DNA of 64,000 bases from Inquilinus sp042743185 (GCF_042743185.1 NZ_JBHYMS010000036.1:1-64000), one strand, 5' to 3'. Counted from the first letter of the stretch, positions 1 to 9,982 are shown. Program-made: numbers and translations. Notes: generated by a model not told the origin, from the sequence alone.

Positions 1-18
1 ATGCTCCTCTCTCACCCC

Positions 19-95
<77 letters not shown>

Positions 96-110
96 GATCC
101 GATCCAAAAA

Positions 111-135
111 CCCCGTCCCCTCGGACGGGGCTTTT
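111..135 (+). terminator. Rho-independent terminator after tRNA-fMet
   Basis: Perfect 8-bp GC-rich stem CCCCGTCC / GGACGGGG with a 4-nt loop, followed by CTTTT and preceded by an A-run. It sits 15 nt after the tRNA CCA end and should end the tRNA (or upstream rRNA operon) transcript. Confidence 0.85.
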
Positions 136-541
136 GCGCCTAGGGATATCGCATCAGGCTCACCTGACAACTCGGGACAATGACGGCCGGACGATCGAGG
201 AATGCGCCTGGCGCGAGAGCGTTCAGGGCAGGACCGACGTGTCCTGGCGCAGCTCGATCACCGTCGGCGGCTGCGCCTTCTTCGATGCGTCGGGCGTGCG
301 GCCGCGTCGCCGGTCGACAGGGGGCAGCTCGATGCCGCCAACACGCACAGGCGATCGGGCTCGCGCTGACGCCCGTCGTCCGGCAACGGCCGGGACCGCG
401 CTGAAGGGAACGCCCGTCGCCCGAGGGCCGTACCGCTCTTGCAATAGCAGGCTACAGTCCATATTCCAGGAGTTGCATGACAACTTGGGGCAAGCGGTAC
501 CGGTGGCCAGACGATCTCCCCCCGCATCCTTGACGCTCGAC
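136..541. other. Non-coding stretch, no gene recognised
   Basis: About 400 bp between the tRNA terminator and the FadR-type regulator. The regulator frame stays open through it, but the translated extension shows no recognisable domain and lies outside the normal FCD-regulator length. I see no convincing RNA gene or repeat. It presumably holds the promoter of the regulator. Confidence 0.5.
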
Positions 542-1234
542 ATGGTGGTGCCGAACACCAATCTCGTGTCGTCGCTGAGCGCGGCCCTCGAGCGCGAGAT
601 CCTGAGCGGGCGGTTCAAGGCCGGCGACCGGCTGCCCACGGAAAGCGAGCTGTCCCGGACCACGGGCGTGAGCCGCACGGTGGTGCGCGAGGCGGTCGCC
701 GCGCTGCGGGCGTCCGGGCTGGTGGAGACACGCCGCGGCTCCGGCGCCTTCGTGGCGGCGCAGCCGCCCCGGATCGGCCCGGCCATCCTGCGGGCCACGC
801 TCGACGACATCCTGTCCGTCCTTGAGCTTCGCCTGGCCGTCGAGGTCGAGGCGGCGGCCCTGGCCGCCGCGCGCCATCGGGACGAGGACATCCGCGCCCT
901 GTCCGTCGCGTTGGAGGAGGGGGAGGCCGCCGGGGACGGGCGGCGCTTGGTGACGGCCGACCTCGCCTTCCACAAGGCGATCGCCGCGGCGACGCAGAAC
1001 AAGTACTTTGTGGACTTCATCAACCATCTCGGCGAGTTCGCCTTCCCACGCCGTCACCTCGATCCGTCGGCCGCGTCGGCGTATGGTCTCTCGGACTACC
1101 AGGGGAGGATCGAGGCGGAGCATCGGGCGATCCTCGAGGCGATCCGGCAGCGCGACAGCGCGCTCGCGAGCGCCGAAATGCGCCGGCACCTGGCCGGCAG
1201 CCGGGCGCGCTATAAGGCGATGACCGGCGAGTAG
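542..1234 (+). CDS. FadR-type GntR transcriptional regulator (FCD domain)
   Basis: A 230-residue regulator. Residues about 5-70 form a GntR winged helix, with the typical AGDRLPTESELS and VSRTVVREA helices. The rest is an all-helical FCD ligand domain with FHKAI and EHRAIL segments that usually supply metal-binding histidines. The ATG at 542 was chosen because it gives the family's usual length; the open frame extends further upstream but adds low-complexity sequence, and no strong ribosome site is visible. It converges on the transporter/dehydratase operon, whose promoter contains a motif also found 15 bp past this gene's stop. It is therefore the likely regulator of that operon, with an acid-sugar or related ligand (inference). 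Confidence 0.85.
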   Translation: MVVPNTNLVSSLSAALEREILSGRFKAGDRLPTESELSRTTGVSRTVVREAVAALRASGLVETRRGSGAFVAAQPPRIGPAILRATLDDILSVLELRLAVEVEAAALAAARHRDEDIRALSVALEEGEAAGDGRRLVTADLAFHKAIAAATQNKYFVDFINHLGEFAFPRRHLDPSAASAYGLSDYQGRIEAEHRAILEAIRQRDSALASAEMRRHLAGSRARYKAMTGE

Positions 1235-1248
1235 AGGGCCGTCGCCGA

Positions 1249-1261
1249 GTTGTATGATAAC
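1249..1261. promoter_or_regulatory. Putative GntR/FCD operator-like motif
   Basis: The AT-rich 13-mer GTTGTATGATAAC lies in the convergent gap after the FadR-type gene. Its reverse complement GTTATCATACAAC differs at one base from the core GTTATCATATAAC of the palindrome in the promoter of the opposing operon. Binding is inferred only. Confidence 0.4.
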
Positions 1262-1294
1262 ATCGGGCCGGTGCTCGCGGAGCCATGACGTCGG

Positions 1295-1945
1295 CTAGCG
1301 TGCGGGCTGGAGGAGCGGCCGCAACCCGAGCAGGTCGAGCGTGGTGGCGCCGGCCTTCAGCTTCTGCTTGATCGCGTCCTCCTTGTCCTCGCGCTCGCGT
1401 GCGCCCTTCAGGGCCAGCGCGATCAGGGCGCGCGGGACCACGACGACGCCGTCGTCGTCGCCGATGACGACGTCGCCGGGAGAGACGGCGACGCCGGCGC
1501 AGACGATCGGAACGCCGACCTCGCCGGGAAGGGTCTTGGCGGCCCCCTTCATGGCGAGGCCGCGGGAGAAGGCGGGAAAGCCCATCTCTCGGAGGCAGGG
1601 ACCGTCGCGCACGCAGCCGTCGATGACGAGGCCGACGGCGCCTCTCGCCTGGCAGGCAGTGGCCAGCACGTCGCCGAAGGGGCCGGACTCGACGAAGCCG
1701 TCATTGTCGACCACCAGCACGTCGCCGGGCTGCGCCGAGGCGGCGGCCACATGGATGGCCAGGTTGTCGCCGGGCTTGCAACGTACCGTCAGCGCCGAGC
1801 CGGCGAGCTTCATGCCCGGGTAGATCGGCCTGATGCAGGCGGACATGGCGCCGCGCTGGCCCATCGCCTCGTGCAGGGTGGGCGGCGAAAAGGCGGCGAG
1901 CGCGGCGATGTCCTCCTGCGATGCCCGTTCAAAACTCGCGTCCAT
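1295..1945 (-). CDS. RraA/HMG-aldolase family protein (CHA-type aldolase-like)
   Basis: A 216-residue protein of the RraA/4-hydroxy-4-methyl-2-oxoglutarate (HMG) aldolase family. The family fold is visible in GDVLVVDNDG and VIDGCVRD; the latter carries the Arg-Asp pair that binds metal and pyruvate in true class II HMG/CHA aldolases. An aldolase/oxaloacetate decarboxylase is thus more likely than an RNase E inhibitor. The second ATG (1945) is preferred over the one at 1957 because GGAGG stands at ideal spacing before it. It is the last gene of the operon and overlaps the end of the aldo/keto reductase gene by 17 bp. It would split a keto acid to pyruvate; the exact substrate is unknown. Confidence 0.85.
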   Translation of the reverse strand: MDASFERASQEDIAALAAFSPPTLHEAMGQRGAMSACIRPIYPGMKLAGSALTVRCKPGDNLAIHVAAASAQPGDVLVVDNDGFVESGPFGDVLATACQARGAVGLVIDGCVRDGPCLREMGFPAFSRGLAMKGAAKTLPGEVGVPIVCAGVAVSPGDVVIGDDDGVVVVPRALIALALKGAREREDKEDAIKQKLKAGATTLDLLGLRPLLQPAR

Positions 1946-2981
1946 GCGCGCCTCCATTGCGGTCGTGATGCGATGCGAAACGCCCTTCCACCGGATAGAT
2001 CGGGTCGATGAAGTTCGGGATCGCCGTGGTGCCGGGCGGCACCAGCCGGTCGACCGCGGCCTCGTCCTCGGCGGTCCAGTCGACGTCGAAGGCGGCGAGG
2101 TAGCTGTCCCACTGTGCCATCGTCCGCGGCCCGGCGATGGCGCCCGTCACCGCCTGGTTGGCCAGCACCCAGGCCATGGCGAAGGCGGCGGGGTCGTAGC
2201 CGCGCCGGCGGGCGTGTGCGCCGATCTCGGCCGCGGCGGCGAGGGTTGCGGGCGCATATTCGGTTTCCATCATGCGCCGGTTCTGCCGGGCGGCGCGGCT
2301 GTCCGGCGGGGGCGGCTCGCCGATCGCGTATTTGCCGGTCAGCACCCCGCGCGCGGTCGGGCTGTAGCAGAACACGCCGATGCCGAGCGCGCGGCAGGCC
2401 GGCAGCACCTCGACCTCCACGGTGCGGTTGAGGGCGTGGTACAGCGGCTGGTCGACCACCGGCCGGTCGATGCCGGCCTGGTCGCAGATCGCGGCGATGC
2501 GGGCGATGCGCCAGGCCTTGAAGTTCGAGACGCCGAAATAGCGGATGGCGCCGCTGCGCTGCAGGTCGGCGACGGCGCGCACCGTCTCCTCCAGCGGCGT
2601 CCCGGGATCCTCCTTGTGCAGGTAGAGGATATCGATGAAGTCGGTGCCGAGCCGCCTCAGGCTCCGCTGCACCTCCTCGATGATCCATTTGCGCGACAGG
2701 CCGCGCTGGTTGGGGCCGGGCCCGTTCGGGTTCGCCAGCTTGGTGGCCAGCACCCAGTGATGGCGGTCGGTGGCGATGGCGCGGCCGACGATCTCCTCCG
2801 ACCGGCCGCCGGCATAGGTGTCGGCCGTATCGATGTGGTTGACGCCGCGGTCGAGTGCGGAGGCGACGATGCGCTTCGCCTCGGCCTCGTCCGTGGTGGC
2901 GCCGAAGGTCATCGTGCCCAGGGCCAGCCGCGACACCACCAGCCCGCTGCTGCCCAGCCGTTTCGTTGGGATCGTCGCCAT
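1929..2981 (-). CDS. Aldo/keto reductase
   Basis: A 350-residue NADP-dependent aldo/keto reductase of the YajO/IolS-like group. The catalytic tetrad is present: Asp and Tyr in DTADTYAGG, Lys in LATKLANP, and His in LYLHKED. The segment IRYFGVSNFKAWRI is the usual family signature, and the C-terminal cofactor region carries GAIAGPRTM. The ATG was chosen because the protein then begins at the normal MATIPTKRLGSSG beta-hairpin; the upstream open frame is a shadow of the dehydratase gene. It is co-transcribed between the dehydratase and the aldolase, so it may reduce or oxidise a pathway intermediate (inference). Confidence 0.92.
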   Translation of the reverse strand: MATIPTKRLGSSGLVVSRLALGTMTFGATTDEAEAKRIVASALDRGVNHIDTADTYAGGRSEEIVGRAIATDRHHWVLATKLANPNGPGPNQRGLSRKWIIEEVQRSLRRLGTDFIDILYLHKEDPGTPLEETVRAVADLQRSGAIRYFGVSNFKAWRIARIAAICDQAGIDRPVVDQPLYHALNRTVEVEVLPACRALGIGVFCYSPTARGVLTGKYAIGEPPPPDSRAARQNRRMMETEYAPATLAAAAEIGAHARRRGYDPAAFAMAWVLANQAVTGAIAGPRTMAQWDSYLAAFDVDWTAEDEAAVDRLVPPGTTAIPNFIDPIYPVEGRFASHHDRNGGAHGREF

Positions 2982-3013
2982 GGCGGTTCTCCCTGCGGGC
3001 GTGTCCCGGAGGA

Positions 3014-4158
3014 TCAGCGCACCAGGTTGTCGTTGATGTAGGCGAGGTTGACGTCGGCCCCGAGGCCCGGCAGCTGCGACAGGGGCACGAAGCCGTCCTG
3101 GTCCATCGGGTCCACCGGCGCGTTGAGGTAGTCCGGCACCCGGTCGTAGTCGAGGAACGGGTGCAGCAGGCCGCGCTCGTACCAGACGCAGTTCTTGATG
3201 CAGCCGATGACGGTGAGGTTGCCGACGCCGCTGCCATGGATCTCGCAATCCATGTTGAAGGCCTCGGCGAGGTGGGCGACCTTGAGGCTCGGCATGATCC
3301 CGCCGACGTCGAACACGCCGGTGCGCATGATGTCGCAAGCGCCGGCCTTGGCCCATTCGGCGCGGACCATGTGCTTGCCCATGGCCACTTCCGGGCCGAG
3401 GATCGGGATGTCGAGATTGCCGGCGAGCCAGGCGTAGGAGCTCATGCTGGCCTCGTCCATCGGCTCCTCGTACCAGGCGAAGCCCAGCTTCTGCAGCTCG
3501 CGGCCGAGATAGAGGGCGTCGGACCGGCTGTACCAGTGGTAGGCGTCGAGCATCAGCGCGATGCCGGGCCCGACCGCCTCGCGCACGGCGGCGCAGGCGG
3601 CGACGTCGCGCCTCGGGTCGGGCGCCGCCGCGCCGTCGGGCATCCAGGTGTGCAGCTTGATGCCCTTGTAGCCCCGCCCGACCAGCGCCTCGGCGAAGCG
3701 GGCGTAGTCCTCGGGGGAGGAGAGGCCGCCCGGGACGTCGTCGCCCACCATGGTGCTGCCATAGGCGGGCGCCTTGTCGCGATAGCTGCCGATCAGCCGG
3801 TGCACCGGCAGGCCGAGCTTGCGCCCGGCCAGGTCCCACAGCGCCAGCTCGACCGCGCACAGCGCCCGGTCGGTGAGCTGCTCGGCGCTGCCGCGCTGCC
3901 GCAGCAGCAGCTCCTGCCACAGCCGCTCGCGCTCGAACGGATGCTGGCCGAGGAGGACCGGCTTGTAGAGCTTCTCCACCACATAGGGCCGGATCACCTC
4001 GGGGTTGTAGATGCAGTACCCCTCGGTGCCGTCGTCGCAGAGGACGGTGAGCAGCCCGCTCCGCGTCTCGGTCTCCTTGCCGGGATGGGCATGGCCGGCC
4101 TTGTCGCGCGCGATCTGGGTCTTGTGGACGAATACGCGCACGGTCACGTCGACGATCT

Positions 4159-4162
<4 letters not shown>
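3014..4162 (-). CDS. Enolase-superfamily dehydratase (mandelate racemase/MLE type, KxH motif)
   Basis: A 382-residue member of the mandelate racemase subgroup, which abstracts the alpha proton of a carboxylate and usually dehydrates an aldonic or aldaric acid. The catalytic K-x-H is K169-L-H171 in GIKLHTW. Metal ligands are the Asp in MLDAYHWY, the Glu in WYEEPMD and the Glu in GPEVAMG, with a general-acid His in EIHGSG. Start is GTG, with GGAGG 8 nt upstream, and it overlaps the preceding ATPase stop by 4 bp (GTGA). It resembles the second KxH enzyme at 31543-32649 in motifs. The substrate is not predictable, but the operon suggests a sugar acid imported by the adjacent ABC system. Confidence 0.88.
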
Positions 4163-5013
<851 letters not shown>

Positions 5014-5023
5014 GGCTGCCTCC

Positions 5024-5863
5024 TCACCCCTGGGCCCAGGCGGGATCGCGGATCATCACCGGCAGCCGGTCGCGGCGCTGGTCGATGCGGGGCAGGGCGT
5101 CCAGAAGCCCGCGGCTGTAGGGATGTCGGACGGTATCGAGCTCGGCCGCGGAGACCGATTCGACGATGCGGCCGGCATACATGATCAGCACCCGGTCGCA
5201 GAAGGAGCGGACCAGGTTGAGGTCGTGGCTGATGAAGATCAGGCCGATGCCGCGCTCGCTGACCAGGTCGTCGAGGATGGCGAGGACCTGGAGCCGCACC
5301 GTGACGTCGAGGGCGGAGGTCGGCTCGTCGGCGATGATCAGGTCGGGCTCGGGGATCAGCATCATGGCGATCATCACGCGCTGGCCCATCCCGCCCGAGA
5401 CCTGGTGCGGATACTGGCCGTAGACATGCCCGGGGTTGCGGATTCGCACCGCCTCCAGCATGGCCAGCGCCTGGTCGCGGGCCTCGGCGCGCGAGGCCTT
5501 GCGGTGCCGGCGATAGGCCTCGGCGATCTGCTCGCCCACGGTCATGACCGGATCGAGCGCGAATTTCGGGTCCTGCAGGATCATCGAGATGCGCCGGCCG
5601 CGGATGCCGAGCATCTGCCGTTCGCCGGCCTGCAGCAGGTCGATGCCGCGGAAGTCGAATTTTTGGGCGGTCATCCGCGCGAAGCGCGGATGGAGCCGCA
5701 GGATGGACCGACCGATGGTCGACTTGCCGGAGCCGGATTCCCCGACGATGCCGAGCTTCTCGCGCCCGACGGCGAAGGAGACGCCGCGCACGGCATCGAC
5801 CAGGCCGCGCGGGGTCGGGAAGCGCACCCGGAGATCCTCGATCGTCAGCAGGGGCTCGGCCAT
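5024..5863 (-). CDS. Peptide/nickel-type ABC transporter ATP-binding protein (DppD-like)
   Basis: A 279-residue ATPase with Walker A GESGSGKST, Q-loop QDPKFALDP, signature VSGGMGQRVMIAMML, Walker B LIIADEPTSALD and H-loop ISHDLNLV. The signature starts with Val rather than Leu but keeps Ser-Gly-Gly. The C-terminal HPYSRGLLDALP segment is typical of the class. The ATG one base after the permease stop (TGAGATG) was chosen; an upstream in-frame ATG would overlap the permease. It forms the importer with the two permeases and the DppF-like subunit. Confidence 0.93.
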   Translation of the reverse strand: MAEPLLTIEDLRVRFPTPRGLVDAVRGVSFAVGREKLGIVGESGSGKSTIGRSILRLHPRFARMTAQKFDFRGIDLLQAGERQMLGIRGRRISMILQDPKFALDPVMTVGEQIAEAYRRHRKASRAEARDQALAMLEAVRIRNPGHVYGQYPHQVSGGMGQRVMIAMMLIPEPDLIIADEPTSALDVTVRLQVLAILDDLVSERGIGLIFISHDLNLVRSFCDRVLIMYAGRIVESVSAAELDTVRHPYSRGLLDALPRIDQRRDRLPVMIRDPAWAQG

Positions 5864-5864
5864 C

Positions 5865-6791
5865 TCAATCCTGCCTGGGGTCGAGGACATCGCGCAGCCC
5901 GTCGCCGAACAGGTTGAAGGCGAGGCTGACGATCAGGATCGCCATGCCGGGCATGGTGATCACCCACCAATGGTCGAGCATGAAGCGGCGGCCGGTCGAG
6001 GTCATGGCGCCCCATTCCGGCGTCGGCGGCTGGGCGCCGAGGCCGAGGAAGCCAAGGCCCGCCGCGGTCAGGATGACGCCCGCCATGTTGAGCGTGACCC
6101 GGACGATGAGGGAGGGCAGGCACAGCGGCATGACGTGGCGGGTGATGATGCGCAGCGCCGAGGCGCCCTGCAGCTGGGCGGCGGCGATGAAGTCGCTGCC
6201 GGCGACGGTCAGGGCCTCGGCCCGGGCCAGGCGCGCGATCGGCGGCCAGGCGGTGAGGGTGATGGCCAGCACCGCGTGGTCGAGACCGGGCCCCAGCGCC
6301 GCGGCGAAGGCCAGCGTCAGCACCAGCCCCGGGAAGGACAGGAACAGGTCGGTCAGGCGCATCAGCACCGTGTCGGCGATGCCGCCGAGATAGCCGGCGG
6401 TGGCGCCGACCGCGAGGCCGATCGGCCCGACGGTGATGAAGACCAGGCCGACGATGTAGAGCGTGACGCGCGAGCCGTAGACGATGCGGCTGAAGATGTC
6501 GCGGCCGATCTCATCGGTGCCGAACCAGTGGGCGGAGGAGGGCGGTCGCAGCGCGTTCGGAAGATCCTGCGCCAGCGGGTCGTGGGTGGCGAGCCACGGG
6601 GCGAAGCTGGCGACGAGGCAGAGCAGGACGATGATGGCGAGGCCGATGGCGGCGAGGGGATTGGCGAAGAAGCGCAAGGTGGTGGCATAGAGCTCGTGCA
6701 GCATCGCCTCGCCGGGCGAGCGGGGCTCGCGCGCCATATAGGCCTTCAGGCCTCTCGCGGGCGGCGCGGCATCGGCGGGCAGGTCGGCCAT
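5865..6791 (-). CDS. Peptide/nickel-type ABC transporter permease (DppC-like)
   Basis: A 308-residue inner-membrane permease. It has the DppC-class layout: a cytosolic N-terminus, a first membrane helix near residues 45-65, the periplasmic HWFGTDEIGRDIFSR segment typical of DppC, then five helices. The EAA loop that docks on the ATPase is EALTVAGSDFIAAAQ, followed by GASALRIITRHVMP. The start ATG shares one base with the stop of the upstream permease (TGATG), which fixes it and indicates translational coupling. Confidence 0.94.
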   Translation of the reverse strand: MADLPADAAPPARGLKAYMAREPRSPGEAMLHELYATTLRFFANPLAAIGLAIIVLLCLVASFAPWLATHDPLAQDLPNALRPPSSAHWFGTDEIGRDIFSRIVYGSRVTLYIVGLVFITVGPIGLAVGATAGYLGGIADTVLMRLTDLFLSFPGLVLTLAFAAALGPGLDHAVLAITLTAWPPIARLARAEALTVAGSDFIAAAQLQGASALRIITRHVMPLCLPSLIVRVTLNMAGVILTAAGLGFLGLGAQPPTPEWGAMTSTGRRFMLDHWWVITMPGMAILIVSLAFNLFGDGLRDVLDPRQD

Positions 6792-7834
6792 CAGCGGGTC
6801 CTCGGGTCGAAGACGCGGTACAGCAGGTCGCTCAGCACATTGAGGCTGATGAAGATCAGCCCGACGATCAGGACGCAGACCATCACCGCGTTCATGTCGC
6901 CGAGAAGGAGGTTGTTGGTCAGGTACTGGCCGAAGCCCGGCCAGGCGAACACCGTCTCCACGAGCACGGCGCCTTCCAGCAGGTTGCCGTAGGTCAGCGC
7001 GATGATGGTGACGAGCTGGACCCGGATGTTGCGGAAGGCATGGCGCCAGATCACGTCGCGGCGGGGCAGGCCCTTGGCGCGCACGGCGATGATGTATTCC
7101 TGCGACAGCTGCTCCAGCATGAAGCTGCGCGTCATGCGGCTGAGATAGGCCATCGAGGAGTAGGCGAGCACGGAGGCCGGCAGGGCGATGTGGCGCAGCG
7201 CGCTCCAGAACACCTCCATGTCGCCGTCGATCAGGGAATCGACGAGAAGCAGCCCGGTCCTGACCGGCACGATGCCCTCGTAGAAGACCTCGACGCGGCC
7301 GCCGCCGCCGACCCAGCTGAGCTGCGCGTAGAACAGCAGCAGCCCCATCATGCCGAGCCAGAAGATCGGCACGGAATGGCCGAGCAGGGTGATGACGCGG
7401 ACGATGTGGTCGGTGGGGCGGCCGCGGCGGCTGGCGGCCAGCACGCCGAGGGGGACACCGATGCCGGCACCGAGCAGGATGCTCACGGTCGCGAGCTCGA
7501 CGGTCGCGGGAAAGACGCGGATGACGTCGTCGATCACGCGGTGGCCGGTCAGCAGCGCCACGCCGAAATCGCCGCTGAAGATCTGCCCCAGATAGTACCA
7601 GAGCTGCACGTGCAGCGGCTGGTCGAGGCCGAGCTTCTCGTACATCGCCTGATACGCAGCCTGATCGGCATCGGCGCCGACCAGCCGCGCCACCGGATCG
7701 ACCGGCATGACCCGGCCGATCAGGAAGGTGAGGATCAGGAGACCGAGCAGGGTGACCGCGACCGCGAGGGCCTGGTCGAGCCATGGGCGCGACGGTCTGC
7801 CGCGTCCGAACCATCCTGACAGCTGTGACAGCAC
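6791..7834 (-). CDS. Peptide/nickel-type ABC transporter permease (DppB-like)
   Basis: A 347-residue permease with the DppB arrangement: a first helix near residues 25-45 followed by RVMPVDPVARLVG, a large periplasmic loop, then five helices. The EAA loop is QEYIIAVRAKGLPRRDV, followed by WRHAFRN. The periplasmic loop is longer than usual (about residues 190-235, rich in Gly/Arg). It follows the binding-protein gene by 40 bp and forms the transmembrane pore with the DppC-like subunit. Confidence 0.94.
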   Translation of the reverse strand: MLSQLSGWFGRGRPSRPWLDQALAVAVTLLGLLILTFLIGRVMPVDPVARLVGADADQAAYQAMYEKLGLDQPLHVQLWYYLGQIFSGDFGVALLTGHRVIDDVIRVFPATVELATVSILLGAGIGVPLGVLAASRRGRPTDHIVRVITLLGHSVPIFWLGMMGLLLFYAQLSWVGGGGRVEVFYEGIVPVRTGLLLVDSLIDGDMEVFWSALRHIALPASVLAYSSMAYLSRMTRSFMLEQLSQEYIIAVRAKGLPRRDVIWRHAFRNIRVQLVTIIALTYGNLLEGAVLVETVFAWPGFGQYLTNNLLLGDMNAVMVCVLIVGLIFISLNVLSDLLYRVFDPRTR

Positions 7835-7874
7835 GCTTCCGCTCCCGGGAATGACGGGACCGTTCGGTCCTCGG

Positions 7875-9488
7875 TTACCGCTCCTTCGTCACCTCGCGGT
7901 ACCGTGTGGTCCAGGCATAGTGATAGACGTAGCCCTTCACATCCGCGCGCGTGACGACCGAGTCCAGCGCCTGGGAAAACGGCTGGATCGACGGCACCAC
8001 GTCTTCGGCGTAGAGCTGGATCTCCTCGTACATCTTCTTCTGCTTGTCCGGATCCGGCTCGAGCAGCGCGGTGTCGATGAGCTGGTTCAGCTTCTCGTCG
8101 TAGAAGGCGGTGCGCCAGCCCTGGAACGAGGTCAGCTTGGCCTCGTCGCGGTTGTCGGGATTGTACAGCTGGTTGCGCAGGTTCGAGTGCGGATGCGGAT
8201 CGGTGCCGCCGCCGCCGCGGCCGACGAGCAGGTCGAATTTGCGCTCGCGCATGGCGCCGTAGACGGCGTCGCCGTTGCCGGAGATGATCTCCGCCTTGAT
8301 GCCGGCCTGCGCCAGCGTGCCCTGGATCGAGGTGGCCGCGTCGATGAAAGGCGGGTCCGACAGCACCCGCAGCGTGGTCGAGAAGCCGTCCGGATAGCCG
8401 GCCTCGGCCAGGAGCTGCTTGGCGCGGTCGACGTCGAGCTTGTAGCCCGGGTCGGGCAGCGAACCCGGCAGCCCGATCTGGATCGGGCGCTGGTGATAGA
8501 AGCCGTAGAACGGCATGATCGTCTTGTTGATGCCGTCGTAATCGATCAGATACCGCAGCGCCAGACGGACGTTCTTCTTGGCGAATGCGTCGTCCTTCAT
8601 GTTGACGGCGAGGTAGTACATGTTGCCGCCCGGCGCCGAGTTGATGACGACATCCTTGTTGTCCTTCAGCGCCTCCATGTCGGCCACCGACAGGTTCATG
8701 GCGATGTCGATGTCGCCGCGCTCGATGGCCAGGCGCTGGGTCTGCGGTTCCGGCATGTGGCGGTAGATCACGCGCCGCGTCTTCGCCGGCTCCCGCCAGT
8801 AGCCGTCGAAGCGCTCGAGCATGATGATGTTGTTCGGCTGCCAGTTGCGCAGGGTGTAGGGGCCGGAGCCGGCATCGTTGGTGGCGAGCCAGGCCTGGCC
8901 GAGATCGCCGTCCTTCTCGTGCTCCATGACCAGCTTGCTGTCGAGCACCATGCCGGCGGTGTTGTGCGCGACGGTGTAGAGAACGAGGGTCGGATCGGTC
9001 CGCTGCGGGATCTTGAGCACGACCGTCTCGTCGTCCGGCGCCGTGACGGTCTCGGCGACATTGTCGGCGGTGAAGCCGGAGATCTTCCAGTTCGACCCCT
9101 GCGTGGACTGGGTCTTGAGCGCCCGCGTCACCGACCAGACGAAGTCCCTGGCCGTCAGCGGGTTGCCGGAATGGAAGGCCACCCCCTTGCGCAGCTTGAA
9201 GGTGATGGTCTGCCCGTCCTCGCTGACCGTCCAGCTTTCCGCCAGGCTCGGCAGCAGCTTGCCGCGCTCGCGCGGATCGGAGTCGATCAGCGAATCGTAG
9301 ACATTGGCCAGCACCTCGAGCGACTCCCGGCCGGTCTGGAAGGGCGGGTCGAGCGCCAGGATGTTCGTCATGCTGAGCCCGACGACGATCTGGTCGTCCG
9401 GGGTGGCGGCGTCACTCCGGCCGACCGGCCAGGCGATGATGGCGAACGCGAACAGTCCGGCGCCGAGGGCGCGGAAGATTGCGGTCAT
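7875..9488 (-). CDS. Extracellular solute-binding protein, family 5
   Basis: A 537-residue periplasmic binding protein of the oligopeptide/nickel class. The Sec signal peptide is residues 1 to about 27 (hydrophobic LGAGLFAFAIIAW, cleavage after SDA). Family hallmarks include LAESWTVSEDGQTITFKLRKGVAFHSG split over residues about 75-100, and RLAIERGDIDIA. The ATG has GGGAGGAA 8 nt upstream; a frame extension to 9533 has no such site. It is the first gene of the minus-strand operon and should define its specificity. Because dehydratase, reductase and aldolase genes follow, a sugar acid or opine-like ligand is as likely as a peptide. Confidence 0.92.
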   Translation of the reverse strand: MTAIFRALGAGLFAFAIIAWPVGRSDAATPDDQIVVGLSMTNILALDPPFQTGRESLEVLANVYDSLIDSDPRERGKLLPSLAESWTVSEDGQTITFKLRKGVAFHSGNPLTARDFVWSVTRALKTQSTQGSNWKISGFTADNVAETVTAPDDETVVLKIPQRTDPTLVLYTVAHNTAGMVLDSKLVMEHEKDGDLGQAWLATNDAGSGPYTLRNWQPNNIIMLERFDGYWREPAKTRRVIYRHMPEPQTQRLAIERGDIDIAMNLSVADMEALKDNKDVVINSAPGGNMYYLAVNMKDDAFAKKNVRLALRYLIDYDGINKTIMPFYGFYHQRPIQIGLPGSLPDPGYKLDVDRAKQLLAEAGYPDGFSTTLRVLSDPPFIDAATSIQGTLAQAGIKAEIISGNGDAVYGAMRERKFDLLVGRGGGGTDPHPHSNLRNQLYNPDNRDEAKLTSFQGWRTAFYDEKLNQLIDTALLEPDPDKQKKMYEEIQLYAEDVVPSIQPFSQALDSVVTRADVKGYVYHYAWTTRYREVTKER

Positions 9489-9560
9489 CCTGTTCCTCCC
9501 TACGCGCACCCGTCCGGTTCTCCCGCGGCGCATTCATTGTCGTTCGGCAGAAACTTAAAT

Positions 9561-9573
9561 GATGTCATATAAC
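9561..9573. promoter_or_regulatory. Putative operator, proximal copy
   Basis: GATGTCATATAAC matches the palindrome core GTTATCATATAAC at 11 of 13 positions. It lies 73-85 bp upstream of the operon's first start codon, where a repressor or activator site is expected. The FadR-type regulator at 542 is the candidate binder (inference). Confidence 0.45.
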
Positions 9574-9804
9574 TTATGTCACGCGTTGTCACGCCTCTTG
9601 TGTGCAGTCGGACCGATCCGAGCGCGCGGCGCGATCTCTCTGCTATCCGGGCCCGAATATTGTCCTTCGGCACCAGCTCTGGAGGGTATCTAATATATTG
9701 TTAAGAAAAGAATTTTTGGATGCGCCAGGGGCGGCGCGTGCCGTGACGGATGGAGAAATCCTGTTCCGGCTCGGTCCGTCGGACCCTGGCGAGCATCGGG
9801 GCAG

Positions 9805-9839
9805 TTTGCTATAAAGTTATCATATAACTTTATAGCAAA
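9805..9839. repeat. Perfect 16-bp-arm inverted repeat, likely operator
   Basis: The left arm TTTGCTATAAAGTTAT and right arm ATAACTTTATAGCAAA are exact reverse complements around a 3-nt centre (CAT). The arms are AT-rich in high-GC surroundings, and no T-run follows on either strand, so a terminator is unlikely. The inner core recurs at 9561 and, reversed, at 1249. A regulator operator is the best reading; an attachment-type site is possible. Confidence 0.6.
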
Positions 9840-9982
9840 GGCGGTTCGGCTGCCGGTTCCTCGGTCTCAGGTTGGTGTCAGCAACCAAACCCTACCGGAG
9901 AATCGCAGATGATCACCGCTGTGGATAAGGTGGGACGCAACCGATGGTTGATCGGCCGGCGCGATGGACGTCGGCCTCGCGT

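Larger units (their letters stand above)
9489..9982. promoter_or_regulatory. Operon promoter region with AT-rich patches
   Basis: About 490 bp upstream of the binding-protein gene without a plausible gene. It has AT-rich islands unlike the surrounding DNA, for example around 9685-9720 (AATATATTGTTAAG). It contains two copies of a GTTATCATATAAC-like motif and a long perfect palindrome, annotated separately. TGTCACGC is directly repeated at about 9577 and 9587. It most likely holds the promoter and operators of the downstream transport operon; no exact promoter boxes are claimed. Confidence 0.6.

Noticed and set aside
134..541. N-terminal extension of the FadR-type regulator frame
   Set aside because: It would add 136 low-complexity residues from a TTG start inside the tRNA terminator; FCD regulators are about 220-250 residues.
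1295..1945. Annotation as RNase E inhibitor RraA
   Set aside because: The Arg-Asp metal/pyruvate site of HMG/CHA aldolases is present and the gene sits in a catabolic operon, so an aldolase-type enzyme is more likely.
9805..9839. Reading the long palindrome as a Rho-independent terminator or a lox-like recombination site
   Set aside because: No T-run on either strand and AT-rich arms argue against a terminator. The half-sites face the opposite way to lox sites and the spacer is only 3 nt; no recombinase gene is nearby.
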